Origin: an uncultured Agrococcus sp.
GTDB taxonomy: Bacteria > Actinomycetota > Actinomycetes > Actinomycetales > Microbacteriaceae
Assembly (NCBI RefSeq): GCF_945915485.1
Contig: NZ_CAMEFJ010000001.1
Coordinates: 1-64,000 of the forward strand
Length of the DNA: 64,000 bases
Direction: 5' to 3'
Shown here: one piece after another, positions 46,755 to 55,415 of the stretch
Numbering within the stretch: the first letter of the stretch is position 1
Layout: each line of letters opens with the position of its first letter
The notes under the pieces: model-generated
Told to the model about the DNA's origin: nothing
Database searches by the model: none
What the model saw: the letters and a program-made list of their open reading frames with translations, nothing else
Program-made: the position numbers and the translations under genes

Positions 46755-47819
46755 ATGCGCAAGCGCAAACTCGGTTTCACGGCCCTGGCAGCAACGTCTG
46801 CCCTCGTTCTGGCCGGATGCTCGACCGTTTCGAACGATGGCGACGGAGGAGGCGGCGATGAGGCAGGTCCGTTCACGATCGGCGTCAGCAACGGCTTCGT
46901 CGGCTCCGAATACCGAACTCAGATGATCGAGGACATAGAAGAGGCGGCGACCGGCTACCAAGATGAAGGCGCTCTGAACGATCTCGTATTGGAGAATGCC
47001 GACACCGATGTGAACGGGCAGATCCAGCAGGTCCGCAATCTCATCAACGCCGGCGTCGATGCGATCATCGTCGACCCCAACTCCGGGTCAGCACTCGACC
47101 AGGTGTTCCGCGAGGCCACCGACCAGGGCATCCTCGTCTTCGCGATCGATCAGGCGGTCACAGAGGAGACGGTCATCAACGTCGGCATAGATCAGGCGCT
47201 CTGGGCCGAAACGAGCGCCCTCTGGCTGGCCGATGAGGTCGGCGAAGGCGGCAGTATCGTCGCGGTCAACGGCGCCTCCGGGCACCCCGCCAACGAATTG
47301 CGCTGGGAAGCAGCGCAAGGGGTCTTCGACGATGCCGGCATTGAAGTGCTTACGACGGCAGACGGCGGCTGGGACCAAGCGACAGGGCAGCAGCAGATGG
47401 CGAATCTGCTCGCAACCTACCCGGACATCGACGGCGTCTGGACCCAGGACGGAATGGCCCTCGGAGTTCTGCAGGCCGTCATCGCGGCCGATCGGGAGGA
47501 CGACATCATCGTTTCCGGCGAAGCCAGGAACGGCTTCCTCAGGCTCTGGAGCGAGCAGGACGACGACTTCGAGTCGATCGGTGTCGTGAACCCTCCCGGA
47601 ACAGGAGCGACGGCACTCCACATCGCAATGGAGATGCTCCAGGGCGGTGAGCTGGACGAATCACAGCTGCACGACGGTCACAACATCGTGCTCGAGCTGG
47701 AAGAAGCGATCACGTCCGACAACTTCGACGATGTATGGGCGGAGGTCCAGGATCAGCCGGACACCTACGTGCTGGACTCGATTCTTTCCGCTGACGACGT
47801 ACAACGGTTCTTCCAGTAG
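46755..47819 (+). CDS. carbohydrate ABC transporter substrate-binding lipoprotein
   Basis: A 354-aa periplasmic-binding protein of the ribose/galactose class (Peripla_BP_4). It has a lipoprotein signal, with LVLAGC placing the lipidated cysteine at C22, then a Gly/Asp-rich linker. The mature part begins TIGVSNGFVGSEYR, and NLINAGVDAIIVDPNSG is typical of sugar-binding proteins. ATG 46755 follows AAGGAGG with 6-nt spacing and is preferred to the track start at 46680. The ligand is unknown. Confidence 0.93.
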   Translation: MRKRKLGFTALAATSALVLAGCSTVSNDGDGGGGDEAGPFTIGVSNGFVGSEYRTQMIEDIEEAATGYQDEGALNDLVLENADTDVNGQIQQVRNLINAGVDAIIVDPNSGSALDQVFREATDQGILVFAIDQAVTEETVINVGIDQALWAETSALWLADEVGEGGSIVAVNGASGHPANELRWEAAQGVFDDAGIEVLTTADGGWDQATGQQQMANLLATYPDIDGVWTQDGMALGVLQAVIAADREDDIIVSGEARNGFLRLWSEQDDDFESIGVVNPPGTGATALHIAMEMLQGGELDESQLHDGHNIVLELEEAITSDNFDDVWAEVQDQPDTYVLDSILSADDVQRFFQ

Positions 47820-47828
47820 GAACGCACC

Positions 47829-49364
47829 GTGAACGAATCCTCTCCGCTCGTGCGGCTGCGAGACGTGCACAAGCGCTACGGCGGTGTGCGCGCGCTGCAA
47901 GGCGCGACTCTCTCAGCCGTCGGCGGCGAGGTTCACGGGCTGCTGGGGCCGAACGGTTCGGGCAAGTCGACGCTCGGCAAAGTGCTCGCCGGCTCCGTGA
48001 GACCCGATCGTGCAGACATCGCAATCGCCGGTTCGGCCGTGCAGATCGGGTCACCGCGCGCAGCTGCGAAGCTCGGTGTCTCGGCGGTGTACCAGCAGCT
48101 GAGTCTCGTTGAGGAACTGAGCGTGTCGCACAACCTGGTGCTCGGCCAGGAGCCCGGTCGCGTGGGATTCCTCTCGGATCGCGCAGCCAAGGCGAAAGCC
48201 CGACCGATATTGGAGCGGCTGGGGCCCGCACTCGGCGATGTTCAGGCCGATCAGCCAGTTCGTGATCTCACTCCAGGGCAGCAGCAACTCGTCGAGATCG
48301 GAAAGGCCCTCCTGCGGGAGCCCCGCATCCTTATCCTCGACGAGGCGACCGCGTCTCTGCACCGAGACCAGGTGCAGGTGGTGTTCGATGTCGTACGCGA
48401 GTTGAAAGAGGATGGGGTCTGCGTTCTCTTCGTATCGCACAGGCTCGACGAAATCATGGAACTCTGTGACCGTGCGACGATCCTCCGCTCGGGCGAGACC
48501 GTTGCGGAAACAGTCATAGATACGGTTTCCCCCGAAGAGATCGTCCGCCTCATGGTCGGTGATGTCCAGACTGTTGAGCGTGAGCAAGAAGAACCCGCGG
48601 AGGGCCCCGTTCGCCTAGCCGTTCGCGAACTTTCCGGGAAGGGACTCTCGGACGTTGCGTTCGAAGCGCGCGCAGGTGAGATCGTCGGGCTCGGCGGCCT
48701 CCAGGGGCAGGGGCAATCAGAGTTGCTGTCCGCGCTGTTCGGCGCGACCGCGAACTCGGGCTCGGTCAGCGTCGACGGCAGGCCGGTGCGGCTGGCATCC
48801 CCGCGATCGGCGGCAGCACGAGGAATCGCTCTGGTTCCCGGTGACAGGGGGAGCCAGGGGACACTGCCCGCTCGGCCCATCCTCGAGAACCTCACCGTCG
48901 CAAGCATGCGAAAGCGGGCCTCATTCGGCTTTCTCCGCGCCGCACGCGAGCGTGCCGCTTCGCAGCGGATGGTCGATGAGCTCTCCATCAAGGTCGGGGG
49001 CCTCGCCGAGCCGGTTTCCAGCCTTTCCGGCGGCAACGCGCAGAAGGTGGTCTTCGGCAAATGGCTGCTCAACGAACCTGACGTCATCTTGCTCGATGAC
49101 CCGACAAAAGGTGTCGATATCGGCGCTAAATCGGAGATCTACCGGATCATCCGCGGGCTCGCTCGTGCCGGCACGACCGTCATCATCAACTCCAGCGAAG
49201 ACCGGGAACTCGTGACGCTCTGCGACAGAGTCCTGGTGATGTTCGAAGGCGACATCCGTGCGGAGATCCGCGGCAGCGAGATAACGGAGGAGCGACTCGT
49301 CCAAGCGGCCCTGAGAATCGGTGAGGGCACCCATGGAGAAACGACTGCGGAGAGCGCGACGTGA
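47829..49364 (+). CDS. sugar ABC transporter ATP-binding protein (RbsA/MglA type)
   Basis: A 511-aa protein with two ABC modules. The first has Walker A GPNGSGKST, a variant signature LTPGQQQLVEIG and Walker B ILILDEATASL. The second lacks a canonical Walker A (GLQGQGQSEL), keeps the signature LSGGNAQKVVFGKWL and has Walker B VILLDDPTKGVD. This asymmetry is normal for RbsA-type proteins. It starts at GTG after AGGAAC, 9 bp after the binding-protein gene. Confidence 0.95.
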   Translation: MNESSPLVRLRDVHKRYGGVRALQGATLSAVGGEVHGLLGPNGSGKSTLGKVLAGSVRPDRADIAIAGSAVQIGSPRAAAKLGVSAVYQQLSLVEELSVSHNLVLGQEPGRVGFLSDRAAKAKARPILERLGPALGDVQADQPVRDLTPGQQQLVEIGKALLREPRILILDEATASLHRDQVQVVFDVVRELKEDGVCVLFVSHRLDEIMELCDRATILRSGETVAETVIDTVSPEEIVRLMVGDVQTVEREQEEPAEGPVRLAVRELSGKGLSDVAFEARAGEIVGLGGLQGQGQSELLSALFGATANSGSVSVDGRPVRLASPRSAAARGIALVPGDRGSQGTLPARPILENLTVASMRKRASFGFLRAARERAASQRMVDELSIKVGGLAEPVSSLSGGNAQKVVFGKWLLNEPDVILLDDPTKGVDIGAKSEIYRIIRGLARAGTTVIINSSEDRELVTLCDRVLVMFEGDIRAEIRGSEITEERLVQAALRIGEGTHGETTAESAT

Positions 49365-50350
49365 CCGCGACGGACAAGGCACGTGAGATAGAAGAGCGCA
49401 CTGCGTTCTTCGATCGTGTCAAAGGTATACGCGTCGCATCCTGGGCGACGGGGTTGCTCTTAGCGGCAGCCGCTGTCGTAGCGGCCGTCCTGCAACCGAA
49501 CCTGCTCACGCCCTACGGTGTCTCATCGACGTTCGCGACCTTTCTGCCGCTCGTGCTCGTAGCCGTCGCGCAGTCCTTCGTCGTGATCGGCGGTGGTCTC
49601 GACCTCTCTGCCGGTGCGATCGTCGCGCTCTCGAGCGTGGTTGCGGTCCAGGCGATGCGCGGCGAGGAGGGCACGGCCCTCATCGGCTTCCTCGCCGCTG
49701 TCGGGACGGGATTCGCCTGCGGAGCCGTCAACGGGCTGATCGTGAGCCGATTGCGTCTGCAACCGCTCATAGCGACGTTCGCTACTGCGTCCGTGTTCTC
49801 CGGGCTGGCGCTCTTCGTGCTGCCGACTCCCGGTGGCACCGTACCCGCGGCAATGACCGAGACGTTCCGTCAGGCGATTGCCGGAGTGCCGGTCTCCCTG
49901 CTGCTCGTAGTGGCCGTGGCAATCGGATGGTTAGCGCTTCGTAAGCTCCGGGTCTTCCGCTACATCCGCGCCTCCGGCGGAAACCCTGCGGCGGCGTATG
50001 CCTCGCTCGTGCCGGTCGCGGGTGCCAGATTCGCCTCCTACGCGATTTGCGGTGCGGTATGCGGGCTGGCAGCCGTTGCCGTCCTCGGGAACTCGGGTTC
50101 GGGGGATCCGTTCATCGGCGGCGATCTCGCTCTCAACTCGATCGCGGCGGTCGTCATCGGCGGCATCGCCCTCCGCGGAGGTATCGGTTCGCCCATCGGT
50201 GCGATTGCGGGAGCGATTACGCTCTCGCTGGCATCCACCATTCTGTTCTCGGTAGGGCTGCCGACCTCATGGCGCGCACTCGCTACCGGACTGGTCGTCA
50301 TCCTCGCGCTGTCGCTCAGCGCCCTCGGAGCACCGAGGAGGCAGCGATGA
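49361..50350 (+). CDS. sugar ABC transporter permease 1 (RbsC type)
   Basis: A 329-aa permease of the BPD_transp_2 family with about eight to ten membrane segments. The GGGLDLSAGAIVALSSV segment and the later VVIGGIALRGGIGSPIGAIAGA are family hallmarks. It overlaps the ATPase gene by 4 nt (GTGA). A second permease follows, so the channel is probably a heterodimer. Confidence 0.94.
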   Translation: MTATDKAREIEERTAFFDRVKGIRVASWATGLLLAAAAVVAAVLQPNLLTPYGVSSTFATFLPLVLVAVAQSFVVIGGGLDLSAGAIVALSSVVAVQAMRGEEGTALIGFLAAVGTGFACGAVNGLIVSRLRLQPLIATFATASVFSGLALFVLPTPGGTVPAAMTETFRQAIAGVPVSLLLVVAVAIGWLALRKLRVFRYIRASGGNPAAAYASLVPVAGARFASYAICGAVCGLAAVAVLGNSGSGDPFIGGDLALNSIAAVVIGGIALRGGIGSPIGAIAGAITLSLASTILFSVGLPTSWRALATGLVVILALSLSALGAPRRQR

Positions 50351-51303
50351 ACAACCTCAGAAGGGTCGTACGCGACCCGCTCGTGATCGCAGCGCTTATC
50401 GCCATCGCCCTTGTCGTCGCCGGCGGCATCGTCAGCCCCGGTTTCGCGTCACCCGATCAGATCGTGAACATGCTGCGAGTGGCCTCATTCCTCGGGCTCA
50501 TCGCGATCGGTCAGACACTCGTTGTCCTCTCAGGGGGCGAAGGCATCGATCTTTCTGTCGGAACAGTAGCGACCCTCGGCGCGATCCTCGCCAGCAGGAC
50601 CATGGCCGGCGACAACGCCATGCTGATTCCCGGTGTTCTGCTCGCGCTCGTCGTCGCCGCTGCGATCGGCGTAACGAACGGTCTGGGGATCGTCTTCCTG
50701 AAGATTCCACCGTTCGTCATGACGCTGGGGATGCTCGGAGTCGTCAGCGGGCTCATTCTTGTCGTCACGGGTGGCGTCGCCGACGGCCGTGCAGCACCGG
50801 CCCTCGTCCACCTCGTCAACGGTCGGCTGTTCTTCGGCATTCCCGGCATTCTCATCGTCTGGGCCGCACTCGCGGTGCTCGTGACGCTGCTGTTGCGACG
50901 CACGACTTTCGGGAGGCAGCTCTACGCGACAGGAGCGGGAAGAGAGGCTGCGCGGCTCTCCGGTGTCCCCGTCAACCGAGTCTTGATCACGACGTACACG
51001 CTCAGCTCGGTATTCGCAGCGCTCGGCGGGATCGCCATGGTCGGCTACTCGCAGCAGGTCTTCCTGAATCTCGCCAACGACCTCACGCTGCCATCCATCG
51101 CGGCCGTCATCATCGGCGGAACACTCGTCGCCGGCGGTGTCGGCGGCTACCTCGGCAGTGCGATTGGCGCGATCGTACTCACCGTGCTCACGAGTCTTCT
51201 CACGACGCTCAGCATGCCCGAGTGGGCACGCATCGTAGTCCAGGGGGCAGTGCTCATCGCGTTGCTCGCGGTCTACGGAAGACAGCGACGGCTGCGAAGC
51301 TAA
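50347..51303 (+). CDS. sugar ABC transporter permease 2 (RbsC type)
   Basis: A 318-aa permease of the same family. GGEGIDLSVGTVATLGAI and IIGGTLVAGGVGGYLGSAIGAI match the conserved loops. The track ORF begins 300 bp upstream, but ATG 50347 overlaps the first permease's stop (ATGA) and gives a normal N-terminus. Together with permease 1 it forms the membrane channel. Confidence 0.94.
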   Translation: MNNLRRVVRDPLVIAALIAIALVVAGGIVSPGFASPDQIVNMLRVASFLGLIAIGQTLVVLSGGEGIDLSVGTVATLGAILASRTMAGDNAMLIPGVLLALVVAAAIGVTNGLGIVFLKIPPFVMTLGMLGVVSGLILVVTGGVADGRAAPALVHLVNGRLFFGIPGILIVWAALAVLVTLLLRRTTFGRQLYATGAGREAARLSGVPVNRVLITTYTLSSVFAALGGIAMVGYSQQVFLNLANDLTLPSIAAVIIGGTLVAGGVGGYLGSAIGAIVLTVLTSLLTTLSMPEWARIVVQGAVLIALLAVYGRQRRLRS

Positions 51304-51320
51304 CGAAAGGAAATCTAGTC

Positions 51321-52571
51321 ATGGCTCAACGTTCAGTCCTCGGCATCGGGATCGTGGGCGCCGGCTTCATCGGTGAATTCCACGTACGTTCCCTCCTCGG
51401 AGTGCGCGACGGTGACGTTGTCGGGGTCGCTTCACGGACCTCCCAGAGTGCCGAACGCCTCGCCTCGCTTGCAGAATCCATAGGGGTCGGCTCCGGGGTC
51501 AGTGCGCACGACGATGTGCGTGCGCTGGTGCGTGACGAGCGTGTTGATGCGGTGTGGGTGCTGACTCCGAATCATACGCGGCTCGACGTGGTTCGTGCCA
51601 TCGTCGAAGAGGTGCGAGCCGGGGCACGGCTCACCGGTATAGCGATCGAGAAGCCGCTCGGGCGTACGGTTGACGAGGCGAGAGAGATTCTCGACCTGGT
51701 CGAGTCCGCCGGGCTCTTGCACGCGTATCTCGAGAATCAGGTCTACTCGCCTTCGATTACGAGGGCGCATGAAGTCGTCTGGCGGCGTGGCGCATCCAGC
51801 TCTGGAACGCCGTACCTCGCAAGGTGCGCGGAAGAGCACTCTGGTCCCCATAAGGCCTGGTTCTGGGACGGTGAGAAGCAGGGCGGTGGCGTCCTGAGTG
51901 ACATGATGTGCCACTCCGTGGAGGCCGGGCGGTTTCTGCTCACGCCGCCGGGGATCGACCCGAGCGACTGGCTGCGCCCGGTGTCGGTCACAGCGAGTAT
52001 TCAATCGCTGAAGTGGGGGAGACCCGCGTACGCGCAGAAGCTCCAAGAGCTCTATCCAGGAGCCCCCGATTACCGGGAGCGCCCAAGCGAAGATTACGCG
52101 AGAGCTGCCTGGGAGTTCGTCAACGGGGATGGCGAAACAGTCATCGCCGAGGGCACGACGTCATGGAGCTATGTCGGCACCGGGCTCAGACTCTCATTCG
52201 AGTTGCTCGGGCCGGAGTACTCTATGCAGTCCGACACGCTGAGCACCGAGTCGAGGGTCTTCCTCTCGCGTGAACTCGGCCAGCAGGAGGGCGAGGACAT
52301 GCTCGAGAAGCAGAATGCCGAGCAGGGGCTCATGCCCATCGTCTCCGACGAAGCCGTCTCCTACGGGTACACGGGCGAGAACCGACACGTCACGAGCTGC
52401 TTCCTGCGCGGCGAACAGCCGCTGGAGTCGCTTCGCAACGGCCTAGCGGTCGCGGAGTTGCTCATGGCCGCTTACAAGTCGGCGCAGACGGGCGAGACGG
52501 TCAGGTGGCCGGTGGATGTCGCGGGATTCGTTCCGGATGTCGCCCAGGGCACGTGGAACCCGCGCGCATGA
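51321..52571 (+). CDS. Gfo/Idh/MocA family oxidoreductase
   Basis: A 416-aa NAD(P)-dependent dehydrogenase. The Rossmann motif is GIVGAGFIGEFHVRSL near residues 9-24, and the substrate-domain motif IAIEKPLGR carries the family lysine-proline. Family members oxidise sugars or inositols. It follows permease 2 by 17 bp with GAAAGGAA before ATG 51321, so the imported compound is probably its substrate. No other catabolic gene is in the operon. Confidence 0.92.
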   Translation: MAQRSVLGIGIVGAGFIGEFHVRSLLGVRDGDVVGVASRTSQSAERLASLAESIGVGSGVSAHDDVRALVRDERVDAVWVLTPNHTRLDVVRAIVEEVRAGARLTGIAIEKPLGRTVDEAREILDLVESAGLLHAYLENQVYSPSITRAHEVVWRRGASSSGTPYLARCAEEHSGPHKAWFWDGEKQGGGVLSDMMCHSVEAGRFLLTPPGIDPSDWLRPVSVTASIQSLKWGRPAYAQKLQELYPGAPDYRERPSEDYARAAWEFVNGDGETVIAEGTTSWSYVGTGLRLSFELLGPEYSMQSDTLSTESRVFLSRELGQQEGEDMLEKQNAEQGLMPIVSDEAVSYGYTGENRHVTSCFLRGEQPLESLRNGLAVAELLMAAYKSAQTGETVRWPVDVAGFVPDVAQGTWNPRA

Positions 52572-52594
52572 CACGCAGCCCCTAGAGTGGGAAA

Positions 52595-52689
52595 CGTCTA
52601 AGAGGTTAAGTCAATAGGGCGATGAAGCGGGGATGCGCGCAATCACCGCACACCGCGCAGCTATCGTCCCTATTGACGAGACCTCTACG
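52595..52689. repeat. 95-bp inverted-repeat element
   Basis: The left arm CGTCTAAGAGGTTAAGTCAATAGGG and right arm CCCTATTGACGAGACCTCTACG pair over GTCAATAGGG (10 bp perfect) and AGAGGT. The loop is about 48 nt and contains smaller stems (GCGCG..CGCGC). It lies between the oxidoreductase stop and the UbiA gene start. Its left arm matches an isolated motif near rbpA, so it may belong to a repeat family, or it may be a terminator. Confidence 0.65.
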
Positions 52690-52712
52690 TCCGCGGGGAG
52701 AGGTGGCCGAGC

Positions 52713-53537
52713 GTGCGCGTCGTCTGGCTTCTCCTGCAGTCGACGCATCCAGGCCCCACGCTCGTCGTCTCCGCGGCTACGTGCGGCCTCGGCATCGCCG
52801 CTTCGCTCGCCGCGATCGATCTCTTGGTGCTCGTCGCTACCGTGCTGCTCGGGCAGGTGTCCGTAGGGCTTTCGAACGATGCCATCGATGCTCCGCGCGA
52901 CCGCGCTGCTGGCAGAACCGACAAGCCGCTGGCGCGTGAGCCGGGGCTGCTGCGCGCCTCCTGGGCACTTTCGGTCGTTTTCGGAGTGCTCTCCATCGCG
53001 CTTTCGCTCATACTCGGCTGGGCCTTCGCGACCGCGCACCTCGTCTTCCTGCTGTCCGGCTGGCTGTACAACGCGCTGCTCAAAGCGACGCCGCTGTCGG
53101 TGCTCTCCTACGTGATCGGCTTCGGGATGCTGCCATCGCTTCCTGCCCTCGTGGCCAGCGACAGGCTTGCTCCGTTCTGGGCGACCTGCGCGGGAGCGGC
53201 TCTCGGCATCGCGATCCACTGCGCGAACGTGCTCCCCGATATCGATGACGATCGGCGCGCGGGGATTCTCGGCTTTCCGCAGCGGCTCGGTCGGCGCACA
53301 GCGGGCGTCGTAGCCGCAGCATCCCTCATCGCAGGCGCCGGCATCGTCGCGTCGAGCGCTGCAGCCAGCGCAATGGCGGTTGCATGGGCGTTCTTCGCGG
53401 CCGTTGCCGTGCTGGCGGCCGTCGTCTGCGCGCTTGTCATGCGCGGGAGAGCAACCCGGACGGTGTTCCGGATCGTGATGCTGGCTGCGGGGCTGCTCGT
53501 CGTCCAGCTGATGCTGACGGGCGGGTTCACTACCTGA
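52713..53537 (+). CDS. UbiA-family prenyltransferase
   Basis: A 274-aa polytopic membrane protein with about nine hydrophobic segments. The first aspartate motif is N55-D-A-I-D59-A-P-R-D63, and the second is DIDDDRRAG near residue 175. It should transfer a prenyl chain to an aromatic acceptor. It is convergent with, and overlaps by 8 bp, a type III PKS / methyltransferase / monooxygenase operon, so the acceptor is probably that operon's phenolic lipid, as with AgqD of Actinoplanes. AGAGGTGG precedes GTG 52713. Confidence 0.85.
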   Translation: MRVVWLLLQSTHPGPTLVVSAATCGLGIAASLAAIDLLVLVATVLLGQVSVGLSNDAIDAPRDRAAGRTDKPLAREPGLLRASWALSVVFGVLSIALSLILGWAFATAHLVFLLSGWLYNALLKATPLSVLSYVIGFGMLPSLPALVASDRLAPFWATCAGAALGIAIHCANVLPDIDDDRRAGILGFPQRLGRRTAGVVAAASLIAGAGIVASSAAASAMAVAWAFFAAVAVLAAVVCALVMRGRATRTVFRIVMLAAGLLVVQLMLTGGFTT

Positions 53538-54714
53538 AATCGGCGTCTCGGTCGAAGCCCATCCCGTACGCTCGCGCCGCAACACCACCGACCGGTGTTC
53601 GCAGCGCCGAAGCAACGACGATCGAACGAAGCGCGTGACCGGAGCGCGAGCGCGGCCGCCCGGCAAACGTGTTGAGCGCCGCCAGCTTGGCTGCGAATCC
53701 CGCCGACTCGAGCCGGCGACGCTCCCAACGATCCAGTTCGAGCTCAGCACCCGCGCGGTCCCGCAACAGCAGTGCAAGACGGGGCGCAAGGCTCGCGGCA
53801 TCGAGGAGACCGAGGTTCATGCCCTGGCCGCCTATCGGGCTGATTTCGTGAGCAGCATCGCCGATTGCGAAGATCCGGCTGCTGCGCATTCGACGCAGCA
53901 GCACGTTTCTGATCCGGAAGCTGCTGACGGCATCGATGCTCGCCGCCAGTTCGGCATCGCCCGTGCGCTGCTCCACGGCCGCTCGCAAACGTGTGAGAGG
54001 GTCTCGCGCTGGATCCGCGGTGCCGAACTCCGCATCCCACGCGACTACTCTGCGACCGCCCTCGGGCAGCGGCAGCGACTCGAGCACTCCGGAGCGCTCG
54101 AGTGTGATCACCGCGGTGTCCTCCGAGTCTCGACCCCCGGTCGGCACGTCGGCCATGAGGAAGTGGTCAGGGTACGTTCTGCTTTTGCTCCCGCCGGCAA
54201 CGAGGTGGCGCCCTGACGCTCCGGTCGCGATGACGGCGACTTTCGCGCGAATCTCAGTGCGACGTCCGGCAGTAACCGTCGAAAGCCGAACGGTGTCGCC
54301 TGCGTTCTCGACAGCTACGACGTCAGCATCCCGGGTAGATACCGGCCCAATCTCCGAAAGCGCTGCCTCCGTCACCGACTGCGGAACAGCGATCGAGAAG
54401 GGGAACCGCTTGCCGGGGTGATCGAACCGTACCGTGCCGAGTGTTCTCGTTCGTGTTCTCGCCTCTCCCCGTCGTATTCTGGCGGCCTCTTCCAAGATTC
54501 GATCGGTCGCGCCCGAGGGTTCGAGAGCGGCAAGGGCGGGGGAGTGGATGCCGATGGCTCGTGAACCATGCGCCGATGATGATCGCCGTTCGAGAAGGGC
54601 GACGTCGATGCCGAGACGGTGCAACTCCGCGGCGATGAACTGACCTGACGGACCCGCGCCCACAACGGCGACGTCTCGGAGGTCTCCCTCGCCGGGCCAG
54701 GTGCTAGACATCAC
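53530..54714 (-). CDS. FAD-dependent aromatic monooxygenase of the type III PKS cluster
   Basis: A 394-aa flavoprotein of the PHBH-like group. The FAD motif VVGAGPSGQFIAAEL lies near residues 18-32, and the second FAD motif is IFAIGDAAHEISPIGGQGMNLGL. It probably hydroxylates the methylated phenolic lipid, like SrsC or AgqC. The start is GTG 54714 (GTGA overlap with the methyltransferase) or ATG 54711. Its last 8 bp overlap the convergent UbiA gene. Confidence 0.88.
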   Translation of the reverse strand: MMSSTWPGEGDLRDVAVVGAGPSGQFIAAELHRLGIDVALLERRSSSAHGSRAIGIHSPALAALEPSGATDRILEEAARIRRGEARTRTRTLGTVRFDHPGKRFPFSIAVPQSVTEAALSEIGPVSTRDADVVAVENAGDTVRLSTVTAGRRTEIRAKVAVIATGASGRHLVAGGSKSRTYPDHFLMADVPTGGRDSEDTAVITLERSGVLESLPLPEGGRRVVAWDAEFGTADPARDPLTRLRAAVEQRTGDAELAASIDAVSSFRIRNVLLRRMRSSRIFAIGDAAHEISPIGGQGMNLGLLDAASLAPRLALLLRDRAGAELELDRWERRRLESAGFAAKLAALNTFAGRPRSRSGHALRSIVVASALRTPVGGVAARAYGMGFDRDADFR

Positions 54715-55415
54715 GACGAGTTTCCCGGACTTCGTCGAACGGCGAACAGGCGAAACGCGCCCCCGCGTTCTACCTTCCAGCCATTCGGCACGACCGACGC
54801 GAGTTCATCGCTCGTAAAGCTCCGACGAATGCTGCGCAGCCCATCCGTGAACAAGAACGAACCGGGAGCGAGCGGCAGTATTCCACCGGAGTACAGGCAG
54901 TAGGCCATCCGACTGCGAGCGATATCCGAGTGGACCGCTATGCCGGCGGCGAGCCGCTCGGAATCTTGCATGACCCGCTCGAGGCTCTTCGCATCCAGAT
55001 GATGAAGCAGATGGTTGGAGATCACTGCATCGAAGCGTTCGTCCTCGGCTGCAAGGCGCGCGCTCGTGGTCTGGCGATAGCTGACCCCGTCGACGCAACG
55101 CGCTTCGCGCGCGACGGCAAGCGCTCTGGCATCCGGGTCGATGCCGACACCCTCGACGTCGAATCCGTCCCGCCTGGCCATCTGCACGAGGTGCCGGAGC
55201 ACGTCGCCGGCTCCGCAGCCGATATCGAGCATGCGCACGGGCCCCGGCGCAGCTGCGAGCGCGGGCCGAATGCGGCTCCGATAGACGGCGGCCCAGCCCG
55301 ACACGAGCCTGTTCACGTACTTGAAGCGTACGAGCGTACGGCGCAGCTTGGCCGGATCGCACTCCGGGTCATCCATCAGCTCTCGCAGATGCTCAGCCCT
55401 GCTCGAGAGCGTCAT
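54711..55415 (-). CDS. class I SAM-dependent methyltransferase of the type III PKS cluster
   Basis: A 234-aa Rossmann methyltransferase. SAM motif I is LDIGCGAGDV (residues 63-72), and GVGIDPDARAL follows as motif II. VISNHLLHHL is motif IV. In the srs and agq clusters the equivalent enzyme (SrsB, AgqB) O-methylates the resorcinol. The start overlaps the PKS stop by 4 nt (ATGA), so production of the two proteins is coupled. Confidence 0.87.
   Translation of the reverse strand: MTLSSRAEHLRELMDDPECDPAKLRRTLVRFKYVNRLVSGWAAVYRSRIRPALAAAPGPVRMLDIGCGAGDVLRHLVQMARRDGFDVEGVGIDPDARALAVAREARCVDGVSYRQTTSARLAAEDERFDAVISNHLLHHLDAKSLERVMQDSERLAAGIAVHSDIARSRMAYCLYSGGILPLAPGSFLFTDGLRSIRRSFTSDELASVVPNGWKVERGGAFRLFAVRRSPGNSS

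Noticed and set aside
52595-52689. Insertion sequence between the ABC locus and the UbiA gene
   Set aside because: There is no transposase or target duplication; the element is too small and looks like a structured repeat.
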